NCBI GenBank assembly: GCA_026874595.1
Contig: CM049315.1
Coordinates: forward strand, 63,731,389 to 63,795,388
Reading direction: 5' to 3'
Origin: Sipunculus nudus
Taxonomy: Eukaryota > Annelida > Sipuncula > Golfingiida > Sipunculidae
DNA: 64,000 nt
In this document: piece after piece, positions 24,411 through 38,611 of the stretch
Layout: the number at the start of each line of letters is the position of its first letter
How positions within the stretch are numbered: the stretch's first letter is position 1
Made by a program: the position numbers and the translations under genes
The notes under the pieces: model-generated
Told to the model about the DNA's origin: nothing
What the model saw: only the letters and a program-made list of their open reading frames with translations
Database searches by the model: none

Positions 24411-26325
24411 TTGTGCAAAATAGAAGATTAAAATTGCAAAAGAAGCAATTCAGAAGCTCCATTAGGCCATTTAGAACCGGGTACAAACATCGATCTCGCC
24501 GAAATCAGATAGGTTTTTGCCTAATTCAGGAACGTGTGTTGTGCAAAAATTACAGATTTAAATTGCAAAAGAATCAATTCAGGAGCTTTATTAGGCCATT
24601 TAGAACCGGGTACAAACATCGATCTCGCCGAAATCAGCTAGGTTTTTGCCTAATTCATGATCGTGTGTTGTGCAAAAATTGCAGATTTAAATTGCAAAAG
24701 AAGCAATTCAGAAGCTTCATTAGGCCGTTTAGAACCAGATACAAACATCTTTTACGCCGAAATCAGCTCGGTTTTTCCGTAATACAAAATCGTGTGTTGT
24801 GCAAAGATGACCGATTTAAACTGGGAAAGAAGCGATTCAATAGCTTTATTAGTCGACTTAAAACCCGTTACAACCGTCTTTTTCGCTGAAATAAGCTCGG
24901 TTTTTGCGTAGTACAAGATCGTGTGTTGGGCAAATATCACCGATTTAAACTGCGAGAGAAGAGATTCAATAGCTTCATAAGGCGACTTATAACCCGTTAC
25001 AACCGTCGTTTTCGCCGAAATAAGCTCGGTTTTGCGTAGTACAAGATCGTGTGTTGGGCAAATATCACCGATAAAAACTGCTAAATAAGCATTTTAGAAA
25101 CTTCATCAGGCCATTAAGAACCAGTTAGAAACGGCGTTTTTGCTGAAATCAGCTCGATTTTTTTAGCGTAATATAAGATCGTGTTTGTGCAAAAATGACC
25201 GATTTAAACTGCAAAAGAAGAGTTTAAGAAGCTTCAATAGGCCACTTCAAACCAGTTACAAAGATCTTTTTTGCCGAAATCGACTCGGATTTTGCGTTAT
25301 AATAGATCATGATTTGTGCAGAAATGGCCAGATTAAACTGCGAAAGGAGCGTTTCAGAAACTTCATTAGGCGACTTAAAACCCGTTACAAAAGTCGTTTT
25401 CGCCGCAGTCAGCTCGGTTTTCGAGTACTACAAGATCGTGAGTTGTGCAAAAATGGCCGTTTAAATTGCAAATGAAGCGTTTTAATAGCTTCATCAGGCC
25501 ATTTAAAACAAGTTACAAACATCGTTTTTGCCGAAATCAGCAAGGTTTTCGCTTAATACAAGATCGCAGATTTAAATTGCAAAAGAATCAATTCAGGAGC
25601 TTTATTAGGCCATTTAGAACCAGATACCAACGTCTTTTTCGCCGAAATCAGATCGGTTTTTGCGTAATACAAGACCGTGTTTTGTGCAAAGATGACCGAT
25701 TTCAACTGCCAAGGAAGCCTTTTAGAAGCTTCATCAGGCTATTAAGAACAAGTTAGCAACGTCGTTTTTGCTGAAATCAGCTCGATTTTTTGCGTAACAC
25801 AAAATCGTGTGTTGTGCAAAGATGACCGATTTAAACTGCTAAAGAAGCGTTTTAGAAGCTTCATCAGGCCATTAAGAACCAGTTAGAAACGTCTTTTACG
25901 CCGAAATCAGCTCGTTTTTTTCGTAATACAAGATCGTGATTTGTGCAGAAACGGCTGATTTAAACTGCGATAGAAGCGTTTTAATAGCTTCATTAGGCCA
26001 TTTAGAAATTGGTAAAAACGTCGCTCTTGCTGAAATCAGATCGGTTTTTGCGTAATACAAGATAGTGTTTTGTGCAAAGATGACCAATTTAAACTGCTAA
26101 AGAAGCGTTTTAGAAGCTTCATCAGGCCACTAAGAACCAGTTAGAAACGTCTTTTACGCCGAAATCAGCCCGTTTTTTTCGTAATACAAGATCGTGATTT
26201 GTGCAGAAACGGCTGATTTAAACTGCAATAGAAGCGTTTTAATAGCTTCATTAGGCCATTTAGAAATTGGTAAAAACGTCGCTCTTGCTGAAATCCGATC
26301 GGTTTTCGCGTAATACAACATCGTG
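24411..26325 (+). repeat. Domain 1 HOR unit 9 (15 monomers, 1915 bp), shortened
   Basis: The shortest unit, eight monomers (1026 bp) below the 23-mer. The missing length equals exactly the distance between the equivalents of 4836 and 5862 in unit 2. The sequence passes from the first of these (CTGCTAAAGAAG near 25,835) straight into the order that follows the second. This is an in-register loss consistent with unequal exchange between similar monomers. CAAACATCG near 25,516 links it to unit 11. Confidence 0.9.
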
Positions 26326-29266
26326 TTGTGCAAAATAGAAGATTAAAATTGCAAAAGAAGCAATTCAGAAGCTCCATTAGGCCATTTAGAACCGGGTACA
26401 AACATCGATCTCGCCGAAATCAGATAGGTTTTTGCCTAATTCAGGAACGTGTGTTGTGCAAAAGTTACAGATTTAAATTGCAAAAGAAGCAATTCAGAAG
26501 CTCCATTAGGCCATTTAGAACCGGGTACAAACATCGATCTCGCCGAAATCAGCTAGGTTTTTGCCTAATTCATGATCGTGTGTTGTGCAAAAATTGCAGA
26601 TTTAAATTGCAAAAGAAGCAATTCAGAAGCTTCATTAGGCCGTTTAGAACCAGATACAAACATCTTTTACGCCGAAATCAGCTCGGTTTTTCCGTAATAC
26701 AAAATCGTGTCTTGTGCAAAGATGACCGATTTAAACTGGGAAAGAAGCGATTCAATAGCTTTATTAGTCGACTTAAAACCCGTTACAACCGTCTTTTTCG
26801 CTGAAATAAGCTCGGTTTTTGCGTAGTACAAGATCGTGTGTTGGGCAAATATCACCGATTTAAACTGCGAGAGAAGAGATTCAATAGCTTCATAAGGCGA
26901 CTTATAACCCGTTACAACCGTCGTTTTCGCCGAAATAAGCTCGGTTTTGCGTAGTACAAGATCGTGTGTTGGGCAAATATCACCGATAAAAACTGCTAAA
27001 TAAGCATTTTAGAAACTTCATCAGGCCATTAAGAACCAGTTAGAAACGGCGTTTTTGCTGAAATCAGCTCGATTTTTTTAGCGTAATATAAGATCGTGTT
27101 TGTGCAAAAATGACCGATTTAAACTGCAAAAGAAGAGTTTAAGAAGCTTCAATAGGCCACTTCAAACCAGTTACAAAGATCTTTTTTGCCGAAATCGACT
27201 CGGATTTTGCGTTATAATAGATCATGATTTGTGCAGAAATGGCCAGATTAAACTGCGAAAGGAGCGTTTCAGAAACTTCATTAGGCGACTTAAAACCCGT
27301 TACAAAAGTCGTTTTCGCCGCAGTCAGCTCGGTTTTCGAGTACTACAAGATCGTGAGTTGTGCAAAAATGGCCGTTTAAATTGCAAATGAAGCGTTTTAA
27401 TAGCTTCATCAGGCCATTTAAAACAAGTTACAAACGTCGTTTTTGCCGAAATCAGCAAGGTTTTCGCTTAATACAAGATCGCAGATTTAAATTGCAAAAG
27501 AATCAATTCAGGAGCTTTATTAGGCCATTTAGAACCAGATACCAACGTCTTTTTCGCCGAAATCAGATCGGTTTTTGCGTAATACAAGACCGTGTTTTGT
27601 GCAAAGATGACCGATTTCAACTGCCAAGGAAGCCTTTTAGAAGCTTCATCAGGCCATTAAGAACAAGTTAGCAACGTCGTTTTTGCTGAAATCAGCTCGA
27701 TTTTTTGCGTAACACAAAATCGTGTGTTGTGCAAAGATGACCGATTTAAACTGCTAAAGAAGCGTTTTAGAAGCTTCATCAGGCCATTAAGAACCAGTTA
27801 GAAACGTCTTTTACGCCGAAAACAGCTCGTTTTTTTCGTAATACAAGATCGTGATTTGTGCAGAAACGGCTGATTTAAACTGCGATAGAAGCGTTTTAAT
27901 AGCTTCATTAGGCCATTTAGAAATTGGTAAAAACGTCGCTCTTGCAGAAATCAGATCGGTTTTCGCGTAATACAACATCGTGTTGTGCAAAATAGAAGAT
28001 TAAAATTGCAAAAGAAGCAATTCAGAAGCTCCATTAGGCCATTTAGAACCGGGTACAAACATCGATCTCGCCGAAATCAGCTAGGTTTTTGGCTAATTCA
28101 GGAACGTGTGTTGTGCAAAAATTACAGATTTCAATTGCAAAAGAAGCAATTCAGAAGCTTCATTAGGCCGTTTAGAATCAGATACAAACGTCTTTTACGA
28201 CGAAATCAGCTCGGTTTTTTCCTAATACAAGATCGTGATTTGTGCAGAAACGGCTAATATAAACTGCGATAGAAGCGTTTAAATAGCTTCATTATGCCAT
28301 TTAGAAATTGTTAAAAACGTCGCTTTTGCTGAAATCAGATCGGTTTTCGCTTAGTACAAGATCGTGTTGTGCAAAAGAGAAGATTAAAATCGCAAAAGAA
28401 GCAATTCAGAAGCTCCATTAGGCCATTTAGAACCGGGTACAAACATCGATCTCGCCGAAATCAGCTAGGTTTTTCCCTAATTCATGATCGTGTGTTGTGC
28501 AAAAATTGCAGATTTAAATTGCAAAAGAAGCAATTCAGAAACTTTATTAGGCCGTTTAGAATAAGATACCAACGTCTTTTTGCCGAAATCAGCTCGTTTT
28601 TTGCGTAATACAAGACCGTGTTTTGTGCAAAGATGACCGATTTAAACTGCCAAGGAAGCCTTTTAGAAGCTTCATCAGGCCATTAAGAACCAGTTAGCAA
28701 CGTCGTTTTTGCTGAAATCAGCTCGATTTTTTGCGTAATACAAAATCGTGTGTTGTGCAAAGATGACCGATTTTAACTGCTTAAGAAGCGTTTTAGAAGC
28801 TTTATCAGGCCATTGAGAACCAGTTAGAAACGTCTTTTACGCCGAAATCAGCTCGTTTTTTTCGTAATACAAGATCGTGATTTGTGCAGAAACGGCTGAT
28901 TTAAACTGCGATAGAAGCGTTTTAATAGCTTCATTAGGCCATTTAGAAATTGGTAAAAACGTCGCTCTTGCTGAAATCAGATCGGTTTTTGCGTAATACA
29001 AGATAGTGTTTTGTGCAAAGATGACCAATTTAAACTGCTAAAGAAGCGTTTTAGAAGCTTCATCAGGCCACTAAGAACCAGTTAGAAACGTCTTTTACGC
29101 CGAAATCAGCCCGTTTTTTTCGTAATACAAGATCGTGATTTGTGCAGAAACGGCTGATTTAAACTGCAATAGAAGCGTTTTAATAGCTTCATTAGGCCAT
29201 TTAGAAATTGGTAAAAACGTCGCTCTTGCTGAAATCCGATCGGTTTTCGCGTAATACAACATCGTG
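26326..29266 (+). repeat. Domain 1 HOR unit 10 (23 monomers, 2941 bp)
   Basis: A 23-mer of the unit 2/unit 7 type (GTGTCTTGTGC near 26,707; GCCGAAAACAGC near 27,815; CGATTTTAACTGC near 28,769). It starts the second copy of the 23-29-23 unit series. Confidence 0.9.
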
Positions 29267-32200
29267 TTGTGCAAAATAGAAGATTAAAATTGCAAAAGAA
29301 GCAATTCAGAAGCTCCATTAGGCCATTTAGAACCGGGTACAAACATCGATCTCGCCGAAATCAGATAGGTTTTTGCCTAATTCAGGAACGTGTGTTGTGC
29401 AAAAATTACAGATTTAAATTGCAAAAGAATCAATTCAGGAGCTTTATTAGGCCATTTAGAACCGGGTACAAACATCGATCTCGCCGAAATCAGCTAGGTT
29501 TTTGCCTAATTCATGATCGTGTGTTGTGCAAAAATTGCAGATTTAAATTGCAAAAGAAGCAATTCAGAAGCTTCATTAGGCCGTTTAGAACCAGATACAA
29601 ACATCTTTTACGCCGAAATCAGCTCGGTTTTTCCGTAATACAAAATCGTGTGTTGTGCAAAGATGACCGATTTAAACTGGGAAAGAAGCGATTCAATAGC
29701 TTTATTAGTCGACTTAAAACCCGTTACAACCGTCTTTTTCGCTGAAATAAGCTCGGTTTTTGCGTAGTACAAGATCGTGTGTTGGGCAAATATCACCGAT
29801 TTAAACTGCGAGAGAAGAGATTCAATAGCTTCATAAGGCGACTTATAACCCGTTACAACCGTCGTTTTCGCCGAAATAAGCTCGGTTTTGCGTAGTACAA
29901 GATCGTGTGTTGGGCAAATATCACCGATAAAAACTGCTAAATAAGCATTTTAGAAACTTCATCAGGCCATTAAGAACCAGTTAGAAACGGCGTTTTTGCT
30001 GAAATCAGCTCGATTTTTTTAGCGTAATATAAGATCGTGTTTGTGCAAAAATGACCGATTTAAACTGCAAAAGAAGAGTTTAAGAAGCTTCAATAGGCCA
30101 CTTCAAACCAGTTACAAAGATCTTTTTTGCCGAAATCGACTCGGATTTTGCGTTATAATAGATCATGATTTGTGCAGAAATGGCCAGATTAAACTGCGAA
30201 AGGAGCGTTTCAGAAACTTCATTAGGCGACTTAAAACCCGTTACAAAAGTCGTTTTCGCCGCAGTCAGCTCGGTTTTCGAGTACTACAAGATCGTGAGTT
30301 GTGCAAAAATGGCCGTTTAAATTGCAAATGAAGCGTTTTAATAGCTTCATCAGGCCATTTAAAACAAGTTACAAACATTGTTTTTGCCGAAATCAGCAAG
30401 GTTTTCGCTTAATACAAGATCGCAGATTTAAATTGCAAAAGAATCAATTCAGGAGCTTTATTAGGCCATTTAGAACCAGATACCAACGTCTTTTTCGCCG
30501 AAATCAGATCGGTTTTTGCGTAATACAAGACCGTGTTTTGTGCAAAGATGACCGATTTCAACTGCCAAGGAAGCCTTTTAGAAGCTTCATCAGGCTATTA
30601 AGAACAAGTTAGCAACGTCGTTTTTGCTGAAATCAGCTCGATTTTTTGCGTAACACAAAATCGTGTGTTGTGCAAAGATGACCGATTTAAACTGCTAAAG
30701 AAGCGTTTTAGAAGCTTCATCAGGCCATTAAGAACCAGTTAGAAACGTCTTTTACGCCGAAATCAGCTCGTTTTTTTCGTAATACAAGATCGTGATTTGT
30801 GCAGAAACGGCTGATTTAAACTGCGATAGAAGCGTTTTAATAGCTTCATTAGGCCATTTAGAAATTGGTAAAAACGTCGCTCTTGCAGAAATCAGATCGG
30901 TTTTCGCGTAATACAACATCGTGTTGTGCAAAATAGAAGATTAAAATTGCAAAAGAAGCAATTCAGAAGCTCCATTAGGCCATTTAGAACCGGGTACAAA
31001 CATCGATCTCGCCGAAATCAGCTAGGTTTTTGGCTAATTCAGGAACGTGTGTTGTGCAAAAATTACAGATTTAAATTGCAAAAGAAGCAATTCAGAAGCT
31101 TCATTAGGCCGTTTAGATTCAGATACAAACGTCTGTTACGGCGAAATCAGCTCGGTTTTTTCGTAATACAAGATCGTGATTTGTGCAGAAACGGCTGAAA
31201 TAAACTGCGATAGAAGCGTTTAAATAGCTTCATTAGGCCATTTAGAAATTGTTAAAAACGTCGCTTTTGCTGAAATCAGATCGGTTTTCGCGTAATACAT
31301 TATCGTGTTGTGCAAAATAGAAGATTAAAATTGCAAAAGAAGCAATTCAGAAGCTCCATTAGGCAATTTAGAACCGGGTACAAACATCGATCTCGCCGAA
31401 ATCAGCTAGGTTTTTGGCTAATTCAGGAAGGTGTGTTGTGCAAAAATTACAGATTTCAATTGCAAAAGAAGCAATTCAGAAGCTTCATTAGGCCGTTTAG
31501 AATCAGATACAAACGTCTTTTACGACGAAATCAGCTCGGTTTTTTCCTAATACAAGATCGTGATTAGTGCAGAAACGGCTAATATAAACTGCGATATAAG
31601 CGTTTAAATAGCTTTATTATGCCATTAAGAAATTGTTAAAAACGTCGCTTTTGCTGAAATCAGATCGGTTTTCGCTAAGTACAAGATCGTGTTGTGCAAA
31701 AAGAGAAGATTAAAATTGCAAAAGAAGCAATTCAGAAGCTCCATTAGGCCCTTTAGAACCGGGTACAAACATCGATCTCGCCGAAATCAGCTCGATTTTT
31801 TTTTTTTGCGTAATGCAAGATCGTGTTTGTGCAAATATTGCAGATTTAAATTGCAAAAGAATCAATTCAGGAGCTTTATTAGGCCATTTAGAACCAGATA
31901 CCAACGTCTTTTCCGCCGAAATCAGCTCGGTTTTTGCATAATACAAGATCGTGATTTGTGCAGAAACGGCTGAAATAAACTGCGATAGAAGCGTTTAAAT
32001 AGCTTCATTAGGCCATTTAGAAATTGTTAAAAACGTCGCTTTTGCTGAAATCAGATCGGTTTTCGCGTAATACATTATCGTGTTGTGCAAAATAGAAGAT
32101 TAAAATTGCAAAAGAAGCAATTCAGAAGCTCCATTAGGCAATTTAGAACCGGGTACAAACATCGATCTCGCCGAAATCAGCTAGGTTTTTCCCTAATTCA

Positions 32201-32981
32201 TGATCGTGTGTTGTGCAAAAATTGCAGATTTAAATTGCAAAAGAAGCAATTCAGAAACTTTATTAGGCCGTTTAGAATAAGATACCAACGTCTTTTTGCC
32301 GAAATCAGCTCGTTTTTGCGTAATACAAGACCGTGTTTTGTGCAAAGATGACCGATTTAAACTGCCAAGGAAGCCTTTTAGAAGCTTATTCAGGCCATTA
32401 AGAACCAGTTAGCAACGTCGTTTTTGCAGAAATCAGCTCGATTTTTTGCGTAATACAAAATCGTGTGTTGTGCAAAGATGACCGATTTAAACTGCTTAAG
32501 AAGCGTTTTAGAAGCTTTATCAGGCCATTGAGAACCAGTTAGAAACGTCTTTTACGCCGAAATCAGCTCGTTTTTTTCGTAATACAAGATCGTGATTTGT
32601 GCAGAAACGGCTGATTTAAACTGCGATAGAAGCGTTTTAATAGCTTCATTAGGCCATTTAGAAATTGGTAAAAACGTCGCTCTTGCTGAAATCAGATCGG
32701 TTTTTGCGTAATACAAGATAGTGTTTTGTGCAAAGATGACCAATTTAAACTGCTAAAGAAGCGTTTTAGAAGCTTCATCAGGCCACTAAGAACCAGTTAG
32801 AAACGTCTTTTACGCCGAAATCAGCCCGTTTTTTTCGTAATACAAGATCGTGATTTGTGCAGAAACGGCTGATTTAAACTGCAATAGAAGCGTTTTAATA
32901 GCTTCATTAGGCCATTTAGAAATTGGTAAAAACGTCGCTCTTGCTGAAATCCGATCGGTTTTCGCGTAATACAACATCGTG
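29267..32981 (+). repeat. Domain 1 HOR unit 11 (29 monomers, 3715 bp)
   Basis: A subtype 'b' 29-mer with the same six-monomer extension (30,924-32,082) and T12 run (31,796-31,807) as unit 3. The variant CAAACATTG near 30,376 looks like a further mutation of the CAAACATCG of unit 9. Confidence 0.9.
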
Positions 32982-35922
32982 TTGTGCAAAATAGAAGATT
33001 AAAATTGCAAAAGAAGCAATTCAGAAGCTCCATTAGGCCATTTAGAACCGGGTACAAACATCGATCTCGCCGAAATCAGATAGGTTTTTGCCTAATTCAG
33101 GAACGTGTGTTGTGCAAAAATTACAGATTTAAATTGCAAAAGAAGCAATTCAGAAGCTCCATTAGGCCATTTAGAACCGGGTACAAACATCGATCTCGCC
33201 GAAATCAGCTAGGTTTTTGCCTAATTCATGATCGTGTGTTGTGCAAAAATTGCAGATTTAAATTGCAAAAGAAGCAATTCAGAAGCTTCATTAGGCCGTT
33301 TAGAACCAGATACAAACATCTTTTACGCCGAAATCAGCTCGGTTTTTCCGTAATACAAAATCGTGTGTTGTGCAAAGATGACCGATTTAAACTGGGAAAG
33401 AAGCGATTCAATAGCTTTATTAGTCGACTTAAAACCCGTTACAACCGTCTTTTTCGCTGAAATAAGCTCGGTTTTTGCGTAGTACAAGATCGTGTGTTGG
33501 GCAAATATCACCGATTTAAACTGCGAGAGAAGAGATTCAATAGCTTCATAAGGCGACTTATAACCCGTTACAACCGTCGTTTTCGCCGAAATAAGCTCGG
33601 TTTTGCGTAGTACAAGATCGTGTGTTGGGCAAATATCACCGATAAAAACTGCTAAATAAGCATTTTAGAAACTTCATCAGGCCATTAAGAACCAGTTAGA
33701 AACGGCGTTTTTGCTGAAATCAGCTCGATTTTTTTAGCGTAATATAAGATCGTGTTTGTGCAAAAATGACCGATTTAAACTGCAAAAGAAGAGTTTAAGA
33801 AGCTTCAATAGGCCACTTCAAACCAGTTACAAAGATCTTTTTTGCCGAAATCGACTCGGATTTTGCGTTATAATAGATCATGATTTGTGCAGAAATGGCC
33901 AGATTAAACTGCGAAAGGAGCGTTTCAGAAACTTCATTAGGCGACTTAAAACCCGTTACAAAAGTCGTTTTCGCCGCAGTCAGCTCGGTTTTCGAGTACT
34001 ACAAGATCGTGAGTTGTGCAAAAATGGCCGTTTAAATTGCAAATGAAGCGTTTTAATAGCTTCATCAGGCCATTTAAAACAAGTTACAAACGTCGTTTTT
34101 GCCGAAATCAGCAAGGTTTTCGCTTAATACAAGATCGCAGATTTAAATTGCAAAAGAATCAATTCAGGAGCTTTATTAGGCCATTTAGAACCAGATACCA
34201 ACGTCTTTTTCGCCGAAATCAGATCGGTTTTTGCGTAATACAAGACCGTGTTTTGTGCAAAGATGACCGATTTCAACTGCCAAGGAAGCCTTTTAGAAGC
34301 TTCATCAGGCCATTAAGAACAAGTTAGCAACGTCGTTTTTGCTGAAATCAGCTCGATTTTTTGCGTAACACAAAATCGTGTGTTGTGCAAAGATGACCGA
34401 TTTAAACTGCTAAAGAAGCGTTTTAGAAGCTTCATCAGGCCATTAAGAACCAGTTAGAAACGTCTTTTACGCCGAAATCAGCTCGTTTTTTTCGTAATAC
34501 AAGATCGTGATTTGTGCAGAAACGGCTGATTTAAACTGCGATAGAAGCGTTTTAATAGCTTCATTAGGCCATTTAGAAATTGGTAAAAACGTCGCTCTTG
34601 CAGAAATCAGATCGGTTTTCGCGTAATACAACATCGTGTTGTGCAAAATAGAAGATTAAAATTGCAAAAGAAGCAATTCAGAAGCTCCATTAGGCCATTT
34701 AGAACCGGGTACAAACATCGATCTCGCCGAAATCAGCTAGGTTTTTGGCTAATTCAGGAACGTGTGTTGTGCAAAAATTACAGATTTCAATTGCAAAAGA
34801 AGCAATTCAGAAGCTTCATTAGGCCGTTTAGAATCAGATACAAACGTCTTTTACGACGAAATCAGCTCGGTTTTTTCCTAATACAAGATCGTGATTTGTG
34901 CAGAAACGGCTAATATAAACTGCGATAGAAGCGTTTAAATAGCTTCATTATGCCATTTAGAAATTGTTAAAAACGTCGCTTTTGCTGAAATCAGATCGGT
35001 TTTCGCTTAGTACAAGATCGTGTTGTGCAAAAGAGAAGATTAAAATCGCAAAAGAAGCAATTCAGAAGCTCCATTAGGCCATTTAGAACCGGGTACAAAC
35101 ATCGATCTCGCCGAAATCAGCTAGGTTTTTCCCTAATTCATGATCGTGTGTTGTGCAAAAATTGCAGATTTAAATTGCAAAAGAAGCAATTCAGAAACTT
35201 TATTAGGCCGTTTAGAATAAGATACCAACGTCTTTTTGCCGAAATCAGCTCGTTTTTTGCGTAATACAAGACCGTGTTTTGTGCAAAGATGACCGATTTA
35301 AACTGCCAAGGAAGCCTTTTAGAAGCTTCATCAGGCCATTAAGAACCAGTTAGCAACGTCGTTTTTGCTGAAATCAGCTCGATTTTTTGCGTAATACAAA
35401 ATCGTGTGTTGTGCAAAGATGACCGATTTAAACTGCTTAAGAAGCGTTTTAGAAGCTTTATCAGGCCATTGAGAACCAGTTAGAAACGTCTTTTACGCCG
35501 AAATCAGCTCGTTTTTTTCGTAATACAAGATCGTGATTTGTGCAGAAACGGCTGATTTAAACTGCGATAGAAGCGTTTTAATAGCTTCATTAGGCCATTT
35601 AGAAATTGGTAAAAACGTCGCTCTTGCTGAAATCAGATCGGTTTTTGCGTAATACAAGATAGTGTTTTGTGCAAAGATGACCAATTTAAACTGCTAAAGA
35701 AGCGTTTTAGAAGCTTCATCAGGCCACTAAGAACCAGTTAGAAACGTCTTTTACGCCGAAATCAGCCCGTTTTTTTCGTAATACAAGATCGTGATTTGTG
35801 CAGAAACGGCTGATTTAAACTGCAATAGAAGCGTTTTAATAGCTTCATTAGGCCATTTAGAAATTGGTAAAAACGTCGCTCTTGCTGAAATCCGATCGGT
35901 TTTCGCGTAATACAACATCGTG
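32982..35922 (+). repeat. Domain 1 HOR unit 12 (23 monomers, 2941 bp)
   Basis: A subtype 'a' 23-mer and the positional counterpart of unit 4 in the duplicated 23-29-23 series. Confidence 0.9.
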
Positions 35923-38611
35923 TTGTGCAAAATAGAAGATTAAAATTGCAAAAGAAGCAATTCAGAAGCTCCATTAGGCCATTTAGAACCGGGTACAAAC
36001 ATCGATCTCGCCGAAATCAGATAGGTTTTTGCCTAATTCAGGAACGTGTGTTGTGCAAAAATTACAGATTTAAATTGCAAAAGAATCAATTCAGGAGCTT
36101 TATTAGGCCATTTAGAACCGGGTACAAACATCGATCTCGCCGAAATCAGCTAGGTTTTTGCCTAATTCATGATCGTGTGTTGTGCAAAAATTGCAGATTT
36201 AAATTGCAAAAGAAGCAATTCAGAAGCTTCATTAGGCCGTTTAGAACCAGATACAAACATCTTTTACGCCGAAATCAGCTCGGTTTTTCCGTAATACAAA
36301 ATCGTGTGTTGTGCAAAGATGACCGATTTAAACTGGGAAAGAAGCGATTCAATAGCTTTATTAGTCGACTTAAAACCCGTTACAACCGTCTTTTTCGCTG
36401 AAATAAGCTCGGTTTTTGCGTAGTACAAGATCGTGTGTTGGGCAAATATCACCGATTTAAACTGCGAGAGAAGAGATTCAATAGCTTCATAAGGCGACTT
36501 ATAACCCGTTACAACCGTCGTTTTCGCCGAAATAAGCTCGGTTTTGCGTAGTACAAGATCGTGTGTTGGGCAAATATCACCGATAAAAACTGCTAAATAA
36601 GCATTTTAGAAACTTCATCAGGCCATTAAGAACCAGTTAGAAACGGCGTTTTTGCTGAAATCAGCTCGATTTTTTTAGCGTAATATAAGATCGTGTTTGT
36701 GCAAAAATGACCGATTTAAACTGCAAAAGAAGAGTTTAAGAAGCTTCAATAGGCCACTTCAAACCAGTTACAAAGATCTTTTTTGCCGAAATCGACTCGG
36801 ATTTTGCGTTATAATAGATCATGATTTGTGCAGAAATGGCCAGATTAAACTGCGAAAGGAGCGTTTCAGAAACTTCATTAGGCGACTTAAAACCCGTTAC
36901 AAAAGTCGTTTTCGCCGCAGTCAGCTCGGTTTTCGAGTACTACAAGATCGTGAGTTGTGCAAAAATGGCCGTTTAAATTGCAAATGAAGCGTTTTAATAG
37001 CTTCATCAGGCCATTTAAAACAAGTTACAAACGTCGTTTTTGCCGAAATCAGCAAGGTTTTCGCTTAATACAAGATCGCAGATTTAAATTGCAAAAGAAT
37101 CAATTCAGGAGCTTTATTAGGCCATTTAGAACCAGATACCAACGTCTTTTTCGCCGAAATCAGATCGGTTTTTTGCGTAATACAAGACCGTGTTTTGTGC
37201 AAAGATGACCGATTTCAACTGCCAAGGAAGCCTTTTAGAAGCTTCATCAGGCCATTAAGAACAAGTTAGCAACGTCGTTTTTGCTGAAATCAGCTCGATT
37301 TTTTGCGTAACACAAAATCGTGTGTTGTGCAAAGATGACCGATTTAAACTGCTAAAGAAGCGTTTTAGAAGCTTCATCAGGCCATTAAGAACCAGTTAGA
37401 AACGTCTTTTACGCCGAAATCAGCTCGTTTTTTTCGTAATACAAGATCGTGATTTGTGCAGAAACGGCTGATTTAAACTGCGATAGAAGCGTTTTAATAG
37501 CTTCATTAGGCCATTTAGAAATTGGTAAAAACGTCGCTCTTGCAGAAATCAGATCGGTTTTCGCGTAATACAACATCGTGTTGTGCAAAATAGAAGATTA
37601 AAATTGCAAAAGAAGCAATTCAGAAGCTCCATTAGGCCATTTAGAACCGGGTACAAACATCGATCTCGCCGAAATCAGCTAGGTTTTTGGCTAATTCAGG
37701 AACGTGTGTTGTGCAAAAATTACAGATTTAAATTGCAAAAGAAGCAATTCAGAAGCTTCATTAGGCCGTTTAGATTCAGATACAAACGTCTGTTACGGCG
37801 AAATCAGCTCGGTTTTTTCGTAATACAAGATCGTGATTTGTGCAGAAACGGCTGAAATAAACTGCGATAGAAGCGCTTAAATAGCTTCATTAGGCCATTT
37901 AGAAATTGTTAAAAACGTCGCTTTTGCTGAAATCAGATCGGTTTTCGCGTAATACATTATCGTGTTGTGCAAAATAGAAGATTAAAATTGCAAAAGAAGC
38001 AATTCAGAAGCTCCATTAGGCAATTTAGAACCGGGTACAAACATCGATCTCGCCGAAATCAGCTAGGTTTTTGGCTAATTCAGGAACGTGTGTTGTGCAA
38101 AAATTACAGATTTCAATTGCAAAAGAAGCAATTCAGAAGCTTCATTAGGCCGTTTAGAATCAGATACAAACGTCTTTTACGACGAAATCAGCTCGGTTTT
38201 TTCCTAATACAAGATCGTGATTTGTGCAGAAACGGCTAATATAAACTGCGATATAAGCGTTTAAATAGCTTTATTATGCCATTAAGAAATTGTTAAAAAC
38301 GTCGCTTTTGCTGAAATCAGATCGGTTTTCGCTAAGTACAAGATCGTGTTGTGCAAAAAGAGAAGATTAAAATTGCAAAAGAAGCAATTCAGAAGCTCCA
38401 TTAGGCCCTTTAGAACCGGGTACAAACATCGATCTCGCGGAAATCAGCTCGATTTTTTTTTTTGCGTAATGCAAGATCGTGTTTGTGCAAATATTGCAGA
38501 TTTAAATTGCAAAAGAATCAATTCAGGAGCTTTATTAGGCCATTAAGAACCAGATACCAACGTCTTTTCCGCCGAAATCAGCTCGGTTTTTGCATAATAC
38601 AAGACCGTGTT
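35923..38611 (+). repeat. Domain 1 HOR unit 13, last unit, joining domain 2
   Basis: A subtype 'b' unit that follows the 29-mer order of units 3 and 11, including the extension monomers (anchors at 37,581 and 37,965) and a T11 run at 38,453-38,463. Near 38,603 units 3 and 11 read ACAAGATCGTGATTTG, but this unit reads ACAAGACCGTGTTTTG and enters the long HOR of domain 2. An added T near 37,171 (T6 instead of T5) is private to it. Confidence 0.82.
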
